Shown: positions 25,612 through 33,923 of the stretch, piece by piece | Numbering within the stretch: position 1 is the first letter of the stretch | How the letters are laid out: every line of letters begins with the position of its first letter | DNA from: Rhodocyclaceae bacterium | Lineage (GTDB): Bacteria; Pseudomonadota; Gammaproteobacteria; Burkholderiales; Rhodocyclaceae | Length of the DNA: 64,000 bases | Direction of reading: 5' to 3' | Assembly: GCA_020445745.1 (NCBI GenBank) | Contig: JAGRGB010000090.1 | Location: 31,307-95,306 of the forward strand | Translations under genes and position numbers: made by a program | The notes under the pieces: generated by a model | Database searches by the model: none | What the model was told of the DNA's origin: nothing | What the model saw: the letters and a program-made list of their open reading frames with translations, nothing else

Positions 25612-26466
25612 CGCGAGACCGGCGATCTCGGCGACCTGGGCCTGGACCCGCCTGAGCATGCGCTCGAATTCGGCTCCGTCGATCTCGAACAGCGCCCCGA
25701 CCTCCGCTGCGAGCGCCTCGGGGTCGGGCGCGATGCCGGCGAAGAGGCTGCCGAGATCGCCCGGAAACGCCTCCGTGACATCCGCGAGCCGGGCGAAATG
25801 CTCGGCCGTCGCCACCACGCTGGCCAGCGATGCCGGCGATGGCGGCAGCCGGTGGTGATCGCGAAACAACTCGACCAGTGCCCGTGGCAGCTTCCAGTAG
25901 GTCAGCAGCTCGCCGGTGATCTCGCCGTGGCCGCAGCCGAGCACGGAGGCCTCGAGCAGGTCGATCGTGGTCTCCTGGTCGATCGCCAGCGCTTCGAGGC
26001 GAGCCAGCACGCCGGGTTCGCGAAGCTCCGCGAACATGTAGCCGATGTCGTGCAGCAGACCGGCAAGATACGCCTTGCCGGGGTCGATGCCCTGCCGGCG
26101 CGCCAGTTCCGCGGCGACCACTGCGGTGGTCAGCGCGTGCCGCCACAGATGCATCCGCTGCTCTGGCCGCAGGCCCACCTCGAGCGGCTGCCCGACCAGC
26201 GCCGCGGTACACAGCTGGATCGACCGGCGCAGGCCGATGCGCCTGATCGCCAGCGGCACGGTGCCGAAGCGCACCCGCGACAGGCCGAAGGCCGCCGAGT
26301 TGGCGGCGCCGATCAGCTTCGCGGCAAGCGGGGGTTCGCCATTGACCACATGCAGCAGATGCGACTCGGCATCGGCGTCCTCGATTTGCAGATCGAGCAG
26401 TTCGATCGCGTGCGGCGACAGCGACGGCAGCGCATCTATTGCGACAAGTACCCGGTTCTCGGCCAT
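25519..26466 (-). CDS. HDOD domain protein
   Basis: The 315-residue cytoplasmic protein matches the HDOD signalling domain: LLHVVNGEPPLAAKLIGAAN near the start, RRIGLRRSIQLC, WRHALTTAVVAAELAR, then LAGLLHDIGYMFAEL with the remaining HD-like residues, and GHGEITGELLTYWKLP. HDOD proteins often work with c-di-GMP and chemosensory pathways, and the neighbour is a diguanylate cyclase. The C-terminal 30 or so residues (from MSTPARPPDGGAHPPSG) are encoded by the repeat block, so the original stop has probably been lost and the tail is not part of the domain. Confidence 0.82.
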   Translation of the reverse strand: MAENRVLVAIDALPSLSPHAIELLDLQIEDADAESHLLHVVNGEPPLAAKLIGAANSAAFGLSRVRFGTVPLAIRRIGLRRSIQLCTAALVGQPLEVGLRPEQRMHLWRHALTTAVVAAELARRQGIDPGKAYLAGLLHDIGYMFAELREPGVLARLEALAIDQETTIDLLEASVLGCGHGEITGELLTYWKLPRALVELFRDHHRLPPSPASLASVVATAEHFARLADVTEAFPGDLGSLFAGIAPDPEALAAEVGALFEIDGAEFERMLRRVQAQVAEIAGLAAAMSTPARPPDGGAHPPSGRVSRSDGRAVQ

Positions 26467-26588
26467 ATTCCGGCGTAGCGTTGGTGTCCCAGTTGAACCC
26501 GGGTTTACGGCTGCAGCGGCCGGACCTGAAGCGTCATCGGCTGCGTGCCGGCCCTACAATGGGCGATCCCATACGGAGAGCCGAACCG

Positions 26589-27278
26589 ATGAGCGCAACC
26601 CCACCCGCCCTGCTTTCGTGCGTCGAGATCGAGACCGGCGAGTCACCCCGCCACGCCGTGATCTGGTTGCACGGCCTGGGGGCCGACGGCCACGACTTCG
26701 AACCGATCGTCGGCGAGTTCGACACCGAGTTGCTGCCGCCACTGCGCTTCGTGTTTCCCCACGCACCGGCGCGGCCGGTGACGATCAACGGCGGCTTCGT
26801 GATGAGGGCATGGTACGACATCGTCTCGGCCGACTTTTCTGCGCGCCGCGAAGACCCGGCCGGGGTGCGCGAATCGGCGCTGCAGGTCGAGGCACTGATC
26901 GCTCGCGAGAACGCGCGCGGCGTCGAAGACCATCACCTGATCCTCGCCGGCTTTTCCCAGGGCGGGGCGATCGCACTCCACACCGGCCTGCGTCACCCCC
27001 GTCCACTGGCCGGCATCATGGCACTGTCGACCTATGTGCCGCTGGCCGACAGCTTGGCGGCCGAGGCGAACGACGCCAACCGCAAGGTGCCGATCTTCCA
27101 GGCCCACGGCCGCTACGATGGTGTCATACCGCACGATTTCGGCAAGCAATCCGGCGCACTGCTGGAATCGATGGACTACCCCGTCGAGTGGCACAGCTAC
27201 CCGATGGAGCACGGGCTGTGCCTCGACGAGGTGCGCGACATCGAGGCCTGGATGTCGCGCTGCCTGTCCGGCCGCTAG
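26589..27278 (+). CDS. Carboxylesterase of the phospholipase/carboxylesterase family
   Basis: The 229-residue cytoplasmic alpha/beta hydrolase has the nucleophile elbow GFSQGG, HGLGADGHDFEP near the N-terminus (oxyanion hole), Asp in GRYDGVIP and His in PMEHGLC, giving a full Ser-Asp-His triad. The size fits the small EstB-like carboxylesterases that act on short acyl esters. ATG 26589 has GGAG upstream; an in-frame ATG at 26559 lacks one. It stands alone between two genes on the other strand, and its stop directly abuts the dispersed repeat. Confidence 0.88.
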   Translation: MSATPPALLSCVEIETGESPRHAVIWLHGLGADGHDFEPIVGEFDTELLPPLRFVFPHAPARPVTINGGFVMRAWYDIVSADFSARREDPAGVRESALQVEALIARENARGVEDHHLILAGFSQGGAIALHTGLRHPRPLAGIMALSTYVPLADSLAAEANDANRKVPIFQAHGRYDGVIPHDFGKQSGALLESMDYPVEWHSYPMEHGLCLDEVRDIEAWMSRCLSGR

Positions 27279-27443
27279 TGGCCTGCCTGGTCAATCAAGG
27301 GACATGACGAAGGTGATGCATCGGGCCTCGTGGCAAGGCGCGCGTCACAGCGATGGCTGGGCCTAGCGCACGGACGAGCAACGCCGCCACGGGGCGCGAG
27401 GCGCGCTTTCGTGTTCCGGCATTTGCGAAGCGCACCACCAGGA
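27279..27443 (+). repeat. Dispersed intergenic repeat, copy 1
   Basis: About 160 bases that recur in inverted orientation at 62932-63087. Shared blocks include GGCAAGGCGCG, CGGACGAGCAACGCCG and CTTTCGTGTTCCGGCATT with nearby GCGAAGCG-ACCAC. The copy lies between convergent genes and starts at the stop codon of the esterase. It encodes the tail of the PEP-CTERM protein. Function unknown; a REP-like element or a transcription-stop region is possible. Confidence 0.75.
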
Positions 27444-28043
27444 TCGACCACGCAGCCGCAAGCCGAGCACGCCGAGACCGGCCAGCAGCATCATCGCCGC
27501 CGGCGGCTCCGGCACCGCAGCCGCCACCAGACGGAAGGCAGCCGGCTCGAACAAGGTCCCTGCGCTGCCGACGGCCTGCAGCGTGCGGCCATCCCAGCTG
27601 CCCTCGTAGGCGAGCGGATTCGGCATCGACACGCAGGAGCAGATCTGGCCGGGCGGCGTCGGAAACGGCGTCGCCGACGAAAAATGCCCGGCGTCCAGCA
27701 CCTCGGCCACCAGCGACTGCGCGAAGCTGCCGCGCCCCGCCGCGTCGATCAGGATGTCGGAGAAGCGGATCACGTCGTAGGCCGGCGTACCGAGCAGGTC
27801 GGCATCGACGTGGATCACCTCGACACGCAGCTTGCCGCTCAGTGCGTGCGTCGTCGGAACGGAGGGACCGCAATTGCCGGCGGAGTCGCAGACGGCGAAC
27901 GCGGGCGTGATCGTGACCCAGCTCTGCGCCGGGTCCACGACGAGCCACGCCGGCGTCGCCGAGGCCAGCAACGGCAGCGACACGCCGAGAGCGACTGCAA
28001 GCGCACGCAGCCAGCCGGCCGCAGCCCGTTCGAACGACATCAT
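27363..28043 (-). CDS. PEP-CTERM sorting-domain protein with repeat-derived tail
   Basis: The 226-residue exported protein has a signal peptide (residues 1 to about 32), a beta-rich domain with several cysteines (FAVCDSAGNCGP, GQICSCVSM) and the PEP-CTERM anchor VPEPPAAMMLLAGLGVLGLR followed by the arginine cluster RGR. Such proteins are recognised by an exosortase (not in this window) and are linked to exopolysaccharide. The normal protein should end soon after RGR, but about 27 more residues (from SWWCASQMPEHE) are read from the dispersed repeat before a stop at 27363. ATG 28043 has GGAGGGA upstream. Confidence 0.8.
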   Translation of the reverse strand: MMSFERAAAGWLRALAVALGVSLPLLASATPAWLVVDPAQSWVTITPAFAVCDSAGNCGPSVPTTHALSGKLRVEVIHVDADLLGTPAYDVIRFSDILIDAAGRGSFAQSLVAEVLDAGHFSSATPFPTPPGQICSCVSMPNPLAYEGSWDGRTLQAVGSAGTLFEPAAFRLVAAAVPEPPAAMMLLAGLGVLGLRLRGRSWWCASQMPEHESAPRAPWRRCSSVR

Positions 28044-28256
28044 CGCGATCCCTCCGGAAAGTTCGCACCTGCATGCCGGAAGGCATGGGTAGCGCATTCT
28101 CGCCGATCCGCCGGACCGGCGCATATGACATGATCAATGATATTTCGCAATCCGCCGGACGCGCCCGATAGCGGCACCGGATCACCCGGATACCGCCATC
28201 GACCCGCCGCCAGCAGAGTAAGCTGCACACCCCATGGCAACGAATCGGGAGGCCCC

Positions 28257-28550
28257 ATGTGCCGCGTCCAACTCGTCAAACTGCTGAGCCTGCGCTGGTG
28301 GCTGGTGTTCCTGCTCGCCGGCTTCCTGTTCATGGCCTTCGGCGCCGTCTCCTACAACCTGTTCCGCTTGCTGCAGGCCAATATTTCGCTGTTCGCCGAG
28401 TACGGCGTGATGGTGATCGCCGAAGGCGCGCTGCAGCAACTCGTCGAACTCACCCTGCTGGGCTACGCAAGCCTGTTGCTGTGGCTCGGCTTCAAGGCAT
28501 GCGAAGGCTGGCTGGTTGCGTCCCTGATGGATGAGCCGTTCCGTGAATAA
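28257..28550 (+). CDS. Small two-helix membrane protein of unknown function
   Basis: The 97-residue protein has two hydrophobic segments, LRWWLVFLLAGFLFMAFGAV and LTLLGYASLLLWLGFKAC, separated by a short loop. ATG 28257 has GGGAGG six bases upstream. No family is recognised. It lies about 145 bases before the bufferin operon on the same strand and might be part of it. Confidence 0.62.
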   Translation: MCRVQLVKLLSLRWWLVFLLAGFLFMAFGAVSYNLFRLLQANISLFAEYGVMVIAEGALQQLVELTLLGYASLLLWLGFKACEGWLVASLMDEPFRE

Positions 28551-28695
28551 ATTCGCCCATGCGCTGTAAGTCCGCGAGACCCTGCGCGGTCTAGCAACAC
28601 GAGCAACACGATTTCGCCGGCAACCCAGCGGCGGCATCGAAGTCCGCTTCCGGCCTGTCGGCCGGCACCCCTGAAACCCGTACGGAGACTCAACC

Positions 28696-28959
28696 ATGAA
28701 CAAACGCCAGTTCCTCGTCGCCGCCGCCATCGCCGGCATCGCCGCTGCTGCCGCCAATCCCACCATGGCCGCCGATGAGGGCAAGGAGAAGTGCTTCGGC
28801 ATCGCCAAGGCCGGCGCCAACGACTGCGCCAGCGCCACCGGCGGCCATGCCTGCGCCGGCCAGGCCAAGAAGGACAACGACCCGCACGACTGGAAGTTCG
28901 TCGCCAAGGGCACTTGCACCGAGATGGGCGGATCCCTCAAGGCCGGCGGCAAGGGCTGA
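28696..28959 (+). CDS. bufA: Bufferin precursor, DUF2282 family (copper-binding RiPP)
   Basis: The 87-residue precursor has a Sec signal peptide (residues 1-25, ending PTMA/AD) and a mature part with exactly four cysteines: Cys33 ([10 protein letters not shown]), Cys44 (NDCASATGG), Cys53 (GHACAGQAK) and Cys74 ([10 protein letters not shown]). This spacing is the DUF2282/BufA1 signature. In known bufferins the two middle cysteines are rebuilt into thiooxazoles by the DUF692 enzyme with its partner, and the exported peptide binds copper and protects against it. GGAG precedes ATG 28696. The next three genes supply the modifying and membrane functions. Confidence 0.88.
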   Translation: MNKRQFLVAAAIAGIAAAAANPTMAADEGKEKCFGIAKAGANDCASATGGHACAGQAKKDNDPHDWKFVAKGTCTEMGGSLKAGGKG

Positions 28960-29044
28960 CGAAGGCGTCCTCGGCGCGGCGCCCGGCGCGCCGCGCCGGG
29001 CCGCGGCCCTCGCCTTCCTCCCGGAACTGCTCCCGACACGCGAC

Positions 29045-29893
29045 ATGAACCCCACGACCAGACTGTCCGGCTACGGCATCGGCCTGCGCGGCTGCCACTA
29101 TCGCGACTTTCTCGATCTCCGCCCGGCGGTGGATTGGATCGAGGTCCATAGCGAGAACTTCTTCGGCGACGGCGGCTGGGATCTGCACGTGCTCGACCGC
29201 CTTCGTGCCGACTATCCGGTGAGCCTGCACGGCGTCGGTCTCGGCATCGGGTCGGCTTCCGCCGAACACTTCGACGCTCATCTGACGTGCATCGCGCGGC
29301 TCGTCGCGCGCTTCGAACCGGCGCTGGTCTCGGAGCACCTGAGCTGGGCCGCGATTCCCGGACGGCACCTCAACGACCTGTTGCCGATGCCGCTGACCTT
29401 CGAGGCGCTCGACCTGGTCAGCGAACGCGTCGACCGGGCCCAGAGCCGGCTGGGCAGGCAGCTCCTGCTCGAGAACGTGTCTTCCCACCTGCGCTTCGCC
29501 GCCGACTGCCTGGAGGAGACCGAGTTTCTCGAGCGCCTGCGCCAACGCACCGGCTGTGGCCTGCTGCTCGACGTCAACAACCTCTACGTCAATCAGTGCA
29601 ACCACGGCGAGGACGCCATCGCGGCGATGGCCGCGCTGCAGTCGGCGCCGGCCGAAATTCATCTCGCCGGCCACCTGGTGACCGAGGATTCGGTGGTCGA
29701 CCACCACGGCGATCATGTCGCCGAGCCGGTATGGGCGCTGTACATGGCGGCAGTGCGTCGCTTCGGCGAGGTGCCGACGCTGATCGAATGGGACACCGAC
29801 ATCCCGGCGCTCGAAGTGCTGGTCGCCGAGGCCGACAAGGCGCGCGCCGCCGCGGCGCACGCCGTGGCAATGGGTGAGCTGTGCCATGGCTGA
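29045..29893 (+). CDS. bufB: Bufferin-modifying multinuclear iron oxygenase, DUF692 (MNIO)
   Basis: The 282-residue TIM-barrel enzyme has the DUF692 metal motifs in order: HSENFF (35-40), His62 in [15 protein letters not shown] (97-101), ENVSS (143-147), DVNNLYVN (176-183), HLAGH (206-210), DHHGDH (219-224) and EWDTD (248-252). All iron ligands expected for an MbnB-type oxygenase are present. It should convert precursor cysteines to thiooxazole-type groups. ATG 29045 follows the bufA stop by about 85 bases. Its last eight bases overlap the next start. Confidence 0.9.
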   Translation: MNPTTRLSGYGIGLRGCHYRDFLDLRPAVDWIEVHSENFFGDGGWDLHVLDRLRADYPVSLHGVGLGIGSASAEHFDAHLTCIARLVARFEPALVSEHLSWAAIPGRHLNDLLPMPLTFEALDLVSERVDRAQSRLGRQLLLENVSSHLRFAADCLEETEFLERLRQRTGCGLLLDVNNLYVNQCNHGEDAIAAMAALQSAPAEIHLAGHLVTEDSVVDHHGDHVAEPVWALYMAAVRRFGEVPTLIEWDTDIPALEVLVAEADKARAAAAHAVAMGELCHG

Positions 29894-30677
29894 CGGTCTC
29901 GCGGCGATCCAGCGGCGCATGGCCGACGGCCTGCTCGATGGCGGCGCCGACCCGGTCGAGCTGTTTCGTGGCCCGCCGGCGGCCTGCGCGAGGCGCCTGG
30001 CACTGTACCGCGGCAATCTCACCGCCAACTGGCAGCGTGCCCTGGCGGGCGCCTACCCGGTCCTCGAAGCGCTGGTCGGCGAAGAGTTCTTCCGCGCGAT
30101 GGCGCGGGAATACGGGCGCAGCCATGACTATCGGGACGGCGACCTGAATCGTTTCGGTGCCGCTCTCGCCGACTTCCTGGCCGGGTTCGAACCCCTCGCC
30201 GGCCATCCCTATATGCCCGATGTCGCACGCCTCGAATGGGCGCTTCATGTCGCCCATTACGGAGCCGACGAGGCGGCGATGTCGCTGGCCGAACTGGCGG
30301 CGATCGCACCACAGTCACTGGTCGAAGCACGTGTCCATCTGCACCCCAACGTCGCGCTGATCGCCTCCCAGTGGGCGATCGGCCGCATCTGGCAGGCCCA
30401 CCAGCCCGGAGCCGGCGTCACGCTGCCGTCCGATCCCCGCGGCACCAGCCGGCTGATCGTGTATCGCCCGCGCTGGCGCGCCGAATGTCGCGACGCGGGA
30501 GCCGGCGAGTTCGCCGCCCTGCTGGCCCTGGCCAGCGGCGAATGCCTCGGCGACGCACTCGAGCAGGCCAGCGCCGCGCAGCCGGATTTCGACCCCGGCG
30601 ACGCCGTGCCACGCTGGCTCGAAGAAGGGCTGTGGCTCGCCGCGACGCCCCCGACACGATACGGAGAACAACGATGA
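29886..30677 (+). CDS. bufC: DUF2063 partner protein of the bufferin maturation enzyme
   Basis: The 263-residue protein starts with [19 protein letters not shown] and continues [34 protein letters not shown], the DUF2063 (putative DNA-binding) fold that pairs with DUF692 enzymes. In related systems the partner binds the precursor and presents it to the oxygenase. It overlaps bufB by eight bases and the next gene by four (ATGA), so expression is tightly coupled. Confidence 0.88.
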   Translation: MADGLAAIQRRMADGLLDGGADPVELFRGPPAACARRLALYRGNLTANWQRALAGAYPVLEALVGEEFFRAMAREYGRSHDYRDGDLNRFGAALADFLAGFEPLAGHPYMPDVARLEWALHVAHYGADEAAMSLAELAAIAPQSLVEARVHLHPNVALIASQWAIGRIWQAHQPGAGVTLPSDPRGTSRLIVYRPRWRAECRDAGAGEFAALLALASGECLGDALEQASAAQPDFDPGDAVPRWLEEGLWLAATPPTRYGEQR

Positions 30678-31135
30678 ATGCCGCGCTGCGCCTGCACCGC
30701 CTGACCACCGCCTTCGACCGGCCCTTGAGCGATTGGGGCGGATCCCTGCTGTCACTGGCAATACGACTCAGCGTGGGCTGGGACTTCTTCAAGTCCGGAC
30801 TGACCAAGATCGGCGACTGGGACACCACCCTGTACCTGTTCGAGGAGGAATACCAGGTGCCGCTGCTGCCGCCGGAGCTGGCGGCGTGGATGGGCGCCGC
30901 CGGTGAACTGGTGCTGCCGCTGCTGCTGTTCGTCGGCCTGTTCTCCAGGCCCGCCGCGCTGGGATTGTTCATCCTCAACGCGACGGCGTTGATCTCCTAC
31001 CCGGCGCTGTTCGAGTTCGAGTGCCCGGCCGCGGTGAAGGACCACTTCCACTGGGGCGCCCTGCTGCTGGTGATCACCGCGTTCGGTCCCGGCCGGCTGT
31101 CCCTCGATGCGCTGATCGCGTCACGCACCCGCTGA
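30674..31135 (+). CDS. DoxX-family membrane protein of the bufferin operon
   Basis: The 153-residue inner-membrane protein has four hydrophobic segments and DoxX features (LSVGWDFFKSGLTKI, GAAGELVLPLLLFVGLFSR, DHFHWGALLLVITAFGPG). DoxX proteins close many bufferin operons; their exact role is unclear, possibly electron transfer or peptide handling at the membrane. The start overlaps the bufC stop (ATGA). Confidence 0.85.
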   Translation: MNAALRLHRLTTAFDRPLSDWGGSLLSLAIRLSVGWDFFKSGLTKIGDWDTTLYLFEEEYQVPLLPPELAAWMGAAGELVLPLLLFVGLFSRPAALGLFILNATALISYPALFEFECPAAVKDHFHWGALLLVITAFGPGRLSLDALIASRTR

Positions 31136-31169
31136 CAGCCAGGCCGGGGACGGCACCGGCGGCCTCCGA

Positions 31170-31676
31170 TCAATCCACCGGCACCTGGATCGCCCGCGGC
31201 CGGCCGGGCTCGGCCTTCGGCAATTCGATGCGCAGCACGCCGCTGCGGTAGCTGGCTTTCGAGGCCTCGGCGCGAACCGCCACCGGCAGCGCCACCGCCC
31301 TGCGGAAGCTGCCGTAGGCGCACTGCATGACCCGCCAGCGGCCGCTGCTGCTCTCGCGCTCGAAGCGTTTCTCACCCTGCACGACGAGGGTGTCGTCCTC
31401 GACCTGGATATCGAAATCCTCCTTGCTCATGCCCGGCACTTCGAGGCGGACGACGACGCGCTCGTCGTCCTCGAACACCTCGCCGCCGAGCATCGACCAG
31501 CTGCGGGTCGGCGTGAACAATCCGTCGTCCACCTCGTGCTCGGCCGGCAGACGGGTGTTCTCGTCGCTCGAGAATCGCGTCAAGGCGCTCGCCGCCGACT
31601 CGCGCAGGCGCTGCCAGCCGTCGGCCAGCGAGTGGCGCAGGTGGTCGATGCCGGTCCTGATGTCGTCGATCTTCAT
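31170..31676 (-). CDS. Hsp20 small heat-shock protein (copy 3)
   Basis: The 168-residue protein has an N-terminal helical arm and an alpha-crystallin domain (VFEDDERVVVRLEVPGMSKEDF, LVVQGEKRFERESSSGRW, YGSFRRAVALP, YRSGVLRIELPK). It should hold unfolded proteins during heat shock. It is the last of three Hsp20 genes in a row on this strand, about 30 bases after the previous one, and presumably shares their sigma-32 promoter. Confidence 0.88.
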   Translation of the reverse strand: MKIDDIRTGIDHLRHSLADGWQRLRESAASALTRFSSDENTRLPAEHEVDDGLFTPTRSWSMLGGEVFEDDERVVVRLEVPGMSKEDFDIQVEDDTLVVQGEKRFERESSSGRWRVMQCAYGSFRRAVALPVAVRAEASKASYRSGVLRIELPKAEPGRPRAIQVPVD

Positions 31677-31706
31677 GACTGACTCCTTGCCAACAGAAAT
31701 GCTGCC

Positions 31707-32075
31707 TTACGCCACGTCGATGCGGATCCGCCGCGGCTGGGTCTGTTGCACGCGCGGAATGCGCAGTCGCAGCACACCATTGTCGAACGCCGCGCCGACC
31801 CGTTCCGCATCGAGTTCCTTCGACAGCGTGAACACGCGCCGGTACTTCAGCGACGGCAGTTCGCGGTGGGTGAGCTGCATGCCTTCCGGCGCCGGCAGCC
31901 GCACTTCGCCCTCGATGGTCAGCTGATCGGCCTCGATGTGCAGGTTCAGGCCGTCCTTCGGCACGCCCGGCAGATCCGCGATCAGCGTGATGCCGCCCGC
32001 ATCCTCGGTGACGTCGACGGCCGGCGACATCGCCTCCTCGCGGGTGCCCGTGTTCTTGGTGTCCATTTCGTTCAT
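31707..32075 (-). CDS. Hsp20 small heat-shock protein (copy 2)
   Basis: The 122-residue protein is almost only an alpha-crystallin domain (DVTEDAGGITLIADLPGVPK, LTIEGEVRLPAPEGM, LKYRRVFTLSKELD, NGVLRLRIPRVQ). An ATG at 32087 overlaps the stop of the preceding Hsp20 gene (ATGA), but ATG 32075 has GAGG at the right distance and is preferred. Confidence 0.86.
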   Translation of the reverse strand: MNEMDTKNTGTREEAMSPAVDVTEDAGGITLIADLPGVPKDGLNLHIEADQLTIEGEVRLPAPEGMQLTHRELPSLKYRRVFTLSKELDAERVGAAFDNGVLRLRIPRVQQTQPRRIRIDVA

Positions 32076-32083
32076 GTCGGTCC

Positions 32084-32524
32084 TCATTGCACGCTGATCC
32101 GCCGCGGCCGGCTGGCGGCGCGACGGGTGACTCGGATGTGCAGCACGCCGTCGCGGTAGGTCGCGGACACCGACTCGGGATCGGCGTCCTCGGGCAGGTT
32201 GACGACCCGCCGGAAGCGGCCGGCAAAGCGCTCGCCGATGTGCACGGTGGTTCGCGAATCCTCCGCCGGCAGCTCGGCCGGGCGCTCGCCACTGAGCGTC
32301 AGCACGCCGCGATCGAGGGTCAGCTCGATCGCCGCCGGATCGAGACCGGGCGCGAACGCGTAGATCTCCACCGACTCCGGCGTGCCGCCGACGTCGAGCG
32401 CCGGAAAGCGGCTTCCACCGCTGCCGCGGATGCTCGCCGGCTGTTCGAGCGGGTGGCCGCCGAAATCGCGCTGCAGGCGCTCGAGCTCGGCCATCAGATC
32501 CCTCGGAAAAACGTTCCAGACCAT
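32084..32524 (-). CDS. Hsp20 small heat-shock protein (copy 1)
   Basis: The 146-residue protein opens MVWNVFPRDLMAELERLQRD, as in Hsp20 proteins of the IbpA-like group, and has a full alpha-crystallin domain (ESVEIYAFAPGLDPAAIEL, GVLTLSGERPAE, GRFRRVVNLPEDADPE, YRDGVLHIRVTRR). ATG 32524 has GGAGGGA nine bases before it. It is the first gene after the minus-strand sigma-32 promoter. Confidence 0.88.
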   Translation of the reverse strand: MVWNVFPRDLMAELERLQRDFGGHPLEQPASIRGSGGSRFPALDVGGTPESVEIYAFAPGLDPAAIELTLDRGVLTLSGERPAELPAEDSRTTVHIGERFAGRFRRVVNLPEDADPESVSATYRDGVLHIRVTRRAASRPRRISVQ

Positions 32525-32554
32525 GGGGTTCCCTCCGCGTTGTCCATGTCGCCG

Positions 32555-32583
32555 ATATGGGGTGGGCCGTGGCGGCTTTCAAG
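32555..32583 (-). promoter_or_regulatory. Sigma-32 promoter of the three hsp20 genes
   Basis: On the minus strand CTTGAAA (32577-32583) is followed after 14 bases by CCCCATAT (32555-32562), an exact match to the heat-shock consensus. The start codon of the first hsp20 lies about 30 bases further on. Confidence 0.88.
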
Positions 32584-32585
32584 AC

Positions 32586-32614
32586 CTTGAGAGCCGGGCA
32601 CGGTGGACCCATAT
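32586..32614 (+). promoter_or_regulatory. Sigma-32 promoter of cbpA-cbpM
   Basis: CTTGAGA (32586-32592), 14 bases, then ACCCATAT (32607-32614): two mismatches to the heat-shock consensus. Its -35 begins three bases from the -35 of the opposite promoter, so the two stand back to back. Transcription should start near 32621, which leaves no leader for ATG 32627 and favours TTG 32660 as the cbpA start. Confidence 0.78.
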
Positions 32615-32659
32615 TAGAAGAGAACGATGCATCGACCACCATTGCCGGGAGAGCCGACC

Positions 32660-33613
32660 TTGGAATACAGGGACTACTACCAGACGCTCGGGGTGGAACG
32701 GGACGCCACCGCCGACCAGATCCGCAAGGCCTTTCGCAAGCTCGCACGCAAGTACCATCCCGACGTCTCGAAGGAGCCCGACGCCGACGAGCGCATGAAG
32801 GCGGTCAACGAAGCCTATGCCGTGCTCGGCGACGCCGAGAAGCGCGCCGCCTACGACCAGCTCGGCCGCGGTTTCGCCCAGGGCCAGGACTTCTCGCCGC
32901 CGCCGGGCTGGGACGACGGATTCGAATGGTCCGGGCGCCAGTTCCATGCCCGCGATGCGGGCGAATTCAGCGACTTCTTTGCCGAGTTGTTCGGCCGCAT
33001 GGGCCGGGCCGGGCCGGGCCGGCCCGACCATCACGAGTTCGACGGGCGCGGCGAAGACCACCTCGCGCGGGTGCAACTGGACCTCGAGGACGCCTACCGC
33101 GGCGCCCAGCGGCAGATCACCCTGCGCTCGCCGCGGATCGATGCCGAGGGCCGAGTGCACCTCGACAGCCGCACCCTCGAGGTGCGCATTCCCAAGGGGG
33201 TGCGGGAAGGCCAGATCATCCGCCTCGCCGGCCAGGGCCACCCGGGCTTCGGTGCCGGCCGCGCCGGCGACCTGCTGCTCGAGGTCCATTTCCGGCCCCA
33301 CCCGCGCTTCCGCGCGGACGGCCGCGATGTGCACATGAACCTGCCGGTGGCGCCGTGGGAGGCGGCGCTCGGCGCGGTGATCGATGTCGACGCCCCGGAC
33401 GGCAAGCTGCGCGTGCGCATCCCCGCCGGTGCGCAGGGCGGGCGGAAATTGCGGGTGCGCGGCCACGGCCTGCCGGGAAAGGTGCCCGGCGACCTGCTGC
33501 TCGAGCTGCAGGTGGTGCTGCCGCCGGCCGACGACGCCAAGGCCCGGGCACTGTACGAGCGCATGGCCGAGGAGCTCGACTTCGACCCGCGCGGGAGTGC
33601 GGGCCATGGCTGA
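32660..33613 (+). CDS. cbpA: DnaJ-type co-chaperone CbpA
   Basis: The 317-residue protein (from TTG 32660, LEYRDYYQTLGVERD) has a J domain with the HPD tripeptide (RKYHPDVSKE), a Gly/Phe-poor linker, and two C-terminal substrate-binding domains (RIPKGVREGQIIRLAGQGHP, RIPAGAQGGRKLRVRGHGLP) without the zinc-finger cysteines of DnaJ. This is the CbpA class, which works with DnaK. GGGAGAG lies about eight bases before TTG 32660. ATG 32627 is in frame but falls only a few bases after the predicted transcript start. Overlaps cbpM by eight bases. Confidence 0.88.
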   Translation: MEYRDYYQTLGVERDATADQIRKAFRKLARKYHPDVSKEPDADERMKAVNEAYAVLGDAEKRAAYDQLGRGFAQGQDFSPPPGWDDGFEWSGRQFHARDAGEFSDFFAELFGRMGRAGPGRPDHHEFDGRGEDHLARVQLDLEDAYRGAQRQITLRSPRIDAEGRVHLDSRTLEVRIPKGVREGQIIRLAGQGHPGFGAGRAGDLLLEVHFRPHPRFRADGRDVHMNLPVAPWEAALGAVIDVDAPDGKLRVRIPAGAQGGRKLRVRGHGLPGKVPGDLLLELQVVLPPADDAKARALYERMAEELDFDPRGSAGHG

Positions 33614-33917
33614 TCACATCCATCCGCCAGCCGACGACGTCGGCGATGAAGCGCGGTTCACGATCGAACAACTGGCCGCCATCTGCGCCCGCGACGGCAC
33701 GTGGGTAAGGCTGCGGCTGGCCGAAGGACTGCTCCACGCCGAACATGCCGTCGCCAGATCGACGCATTTCACCGCCGCCGAGCTGCGACGTGCGCGCCGG
33801 ATGGCCGCCCTGGAGCAGGATTTCGATGCCGTGCCGGAACTCGCCGCGCTGGTGGCCGACCTGCTCGACGAAATGGACCGTCTGCGCACGCGCCTGCGCA
33901 GCCACGGCCTGGAGTAG
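33606..33917 (+). CDS. cbpM: CbpA modulator CbpM
   Basis: The 103-residue protein has a MerR-like helical fold: FTIEQLAAICARDGTWVRLRLAEGLLH, FTAAELRRARRMAALEQDFDA and a final helix ALVADLLDEMDRLRTRLRSHGLE. CbpM binds the J domain of CbpA and blocks it. The start at ATG 33606 lies inside the end of cbpA, the usual arrangement for this pair. Confidence 0.85.
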   Translation: MADHIHPPADDVGDEARFTIEQLAAICARDGTWVRLRLAEGLLHAEHAVARSTHFTAAELRRARRMAALEQDFDAVPELAALVADLLDEMDRLRTRLRSHGLE

Positions 33918-33923
33918 CGCGCC

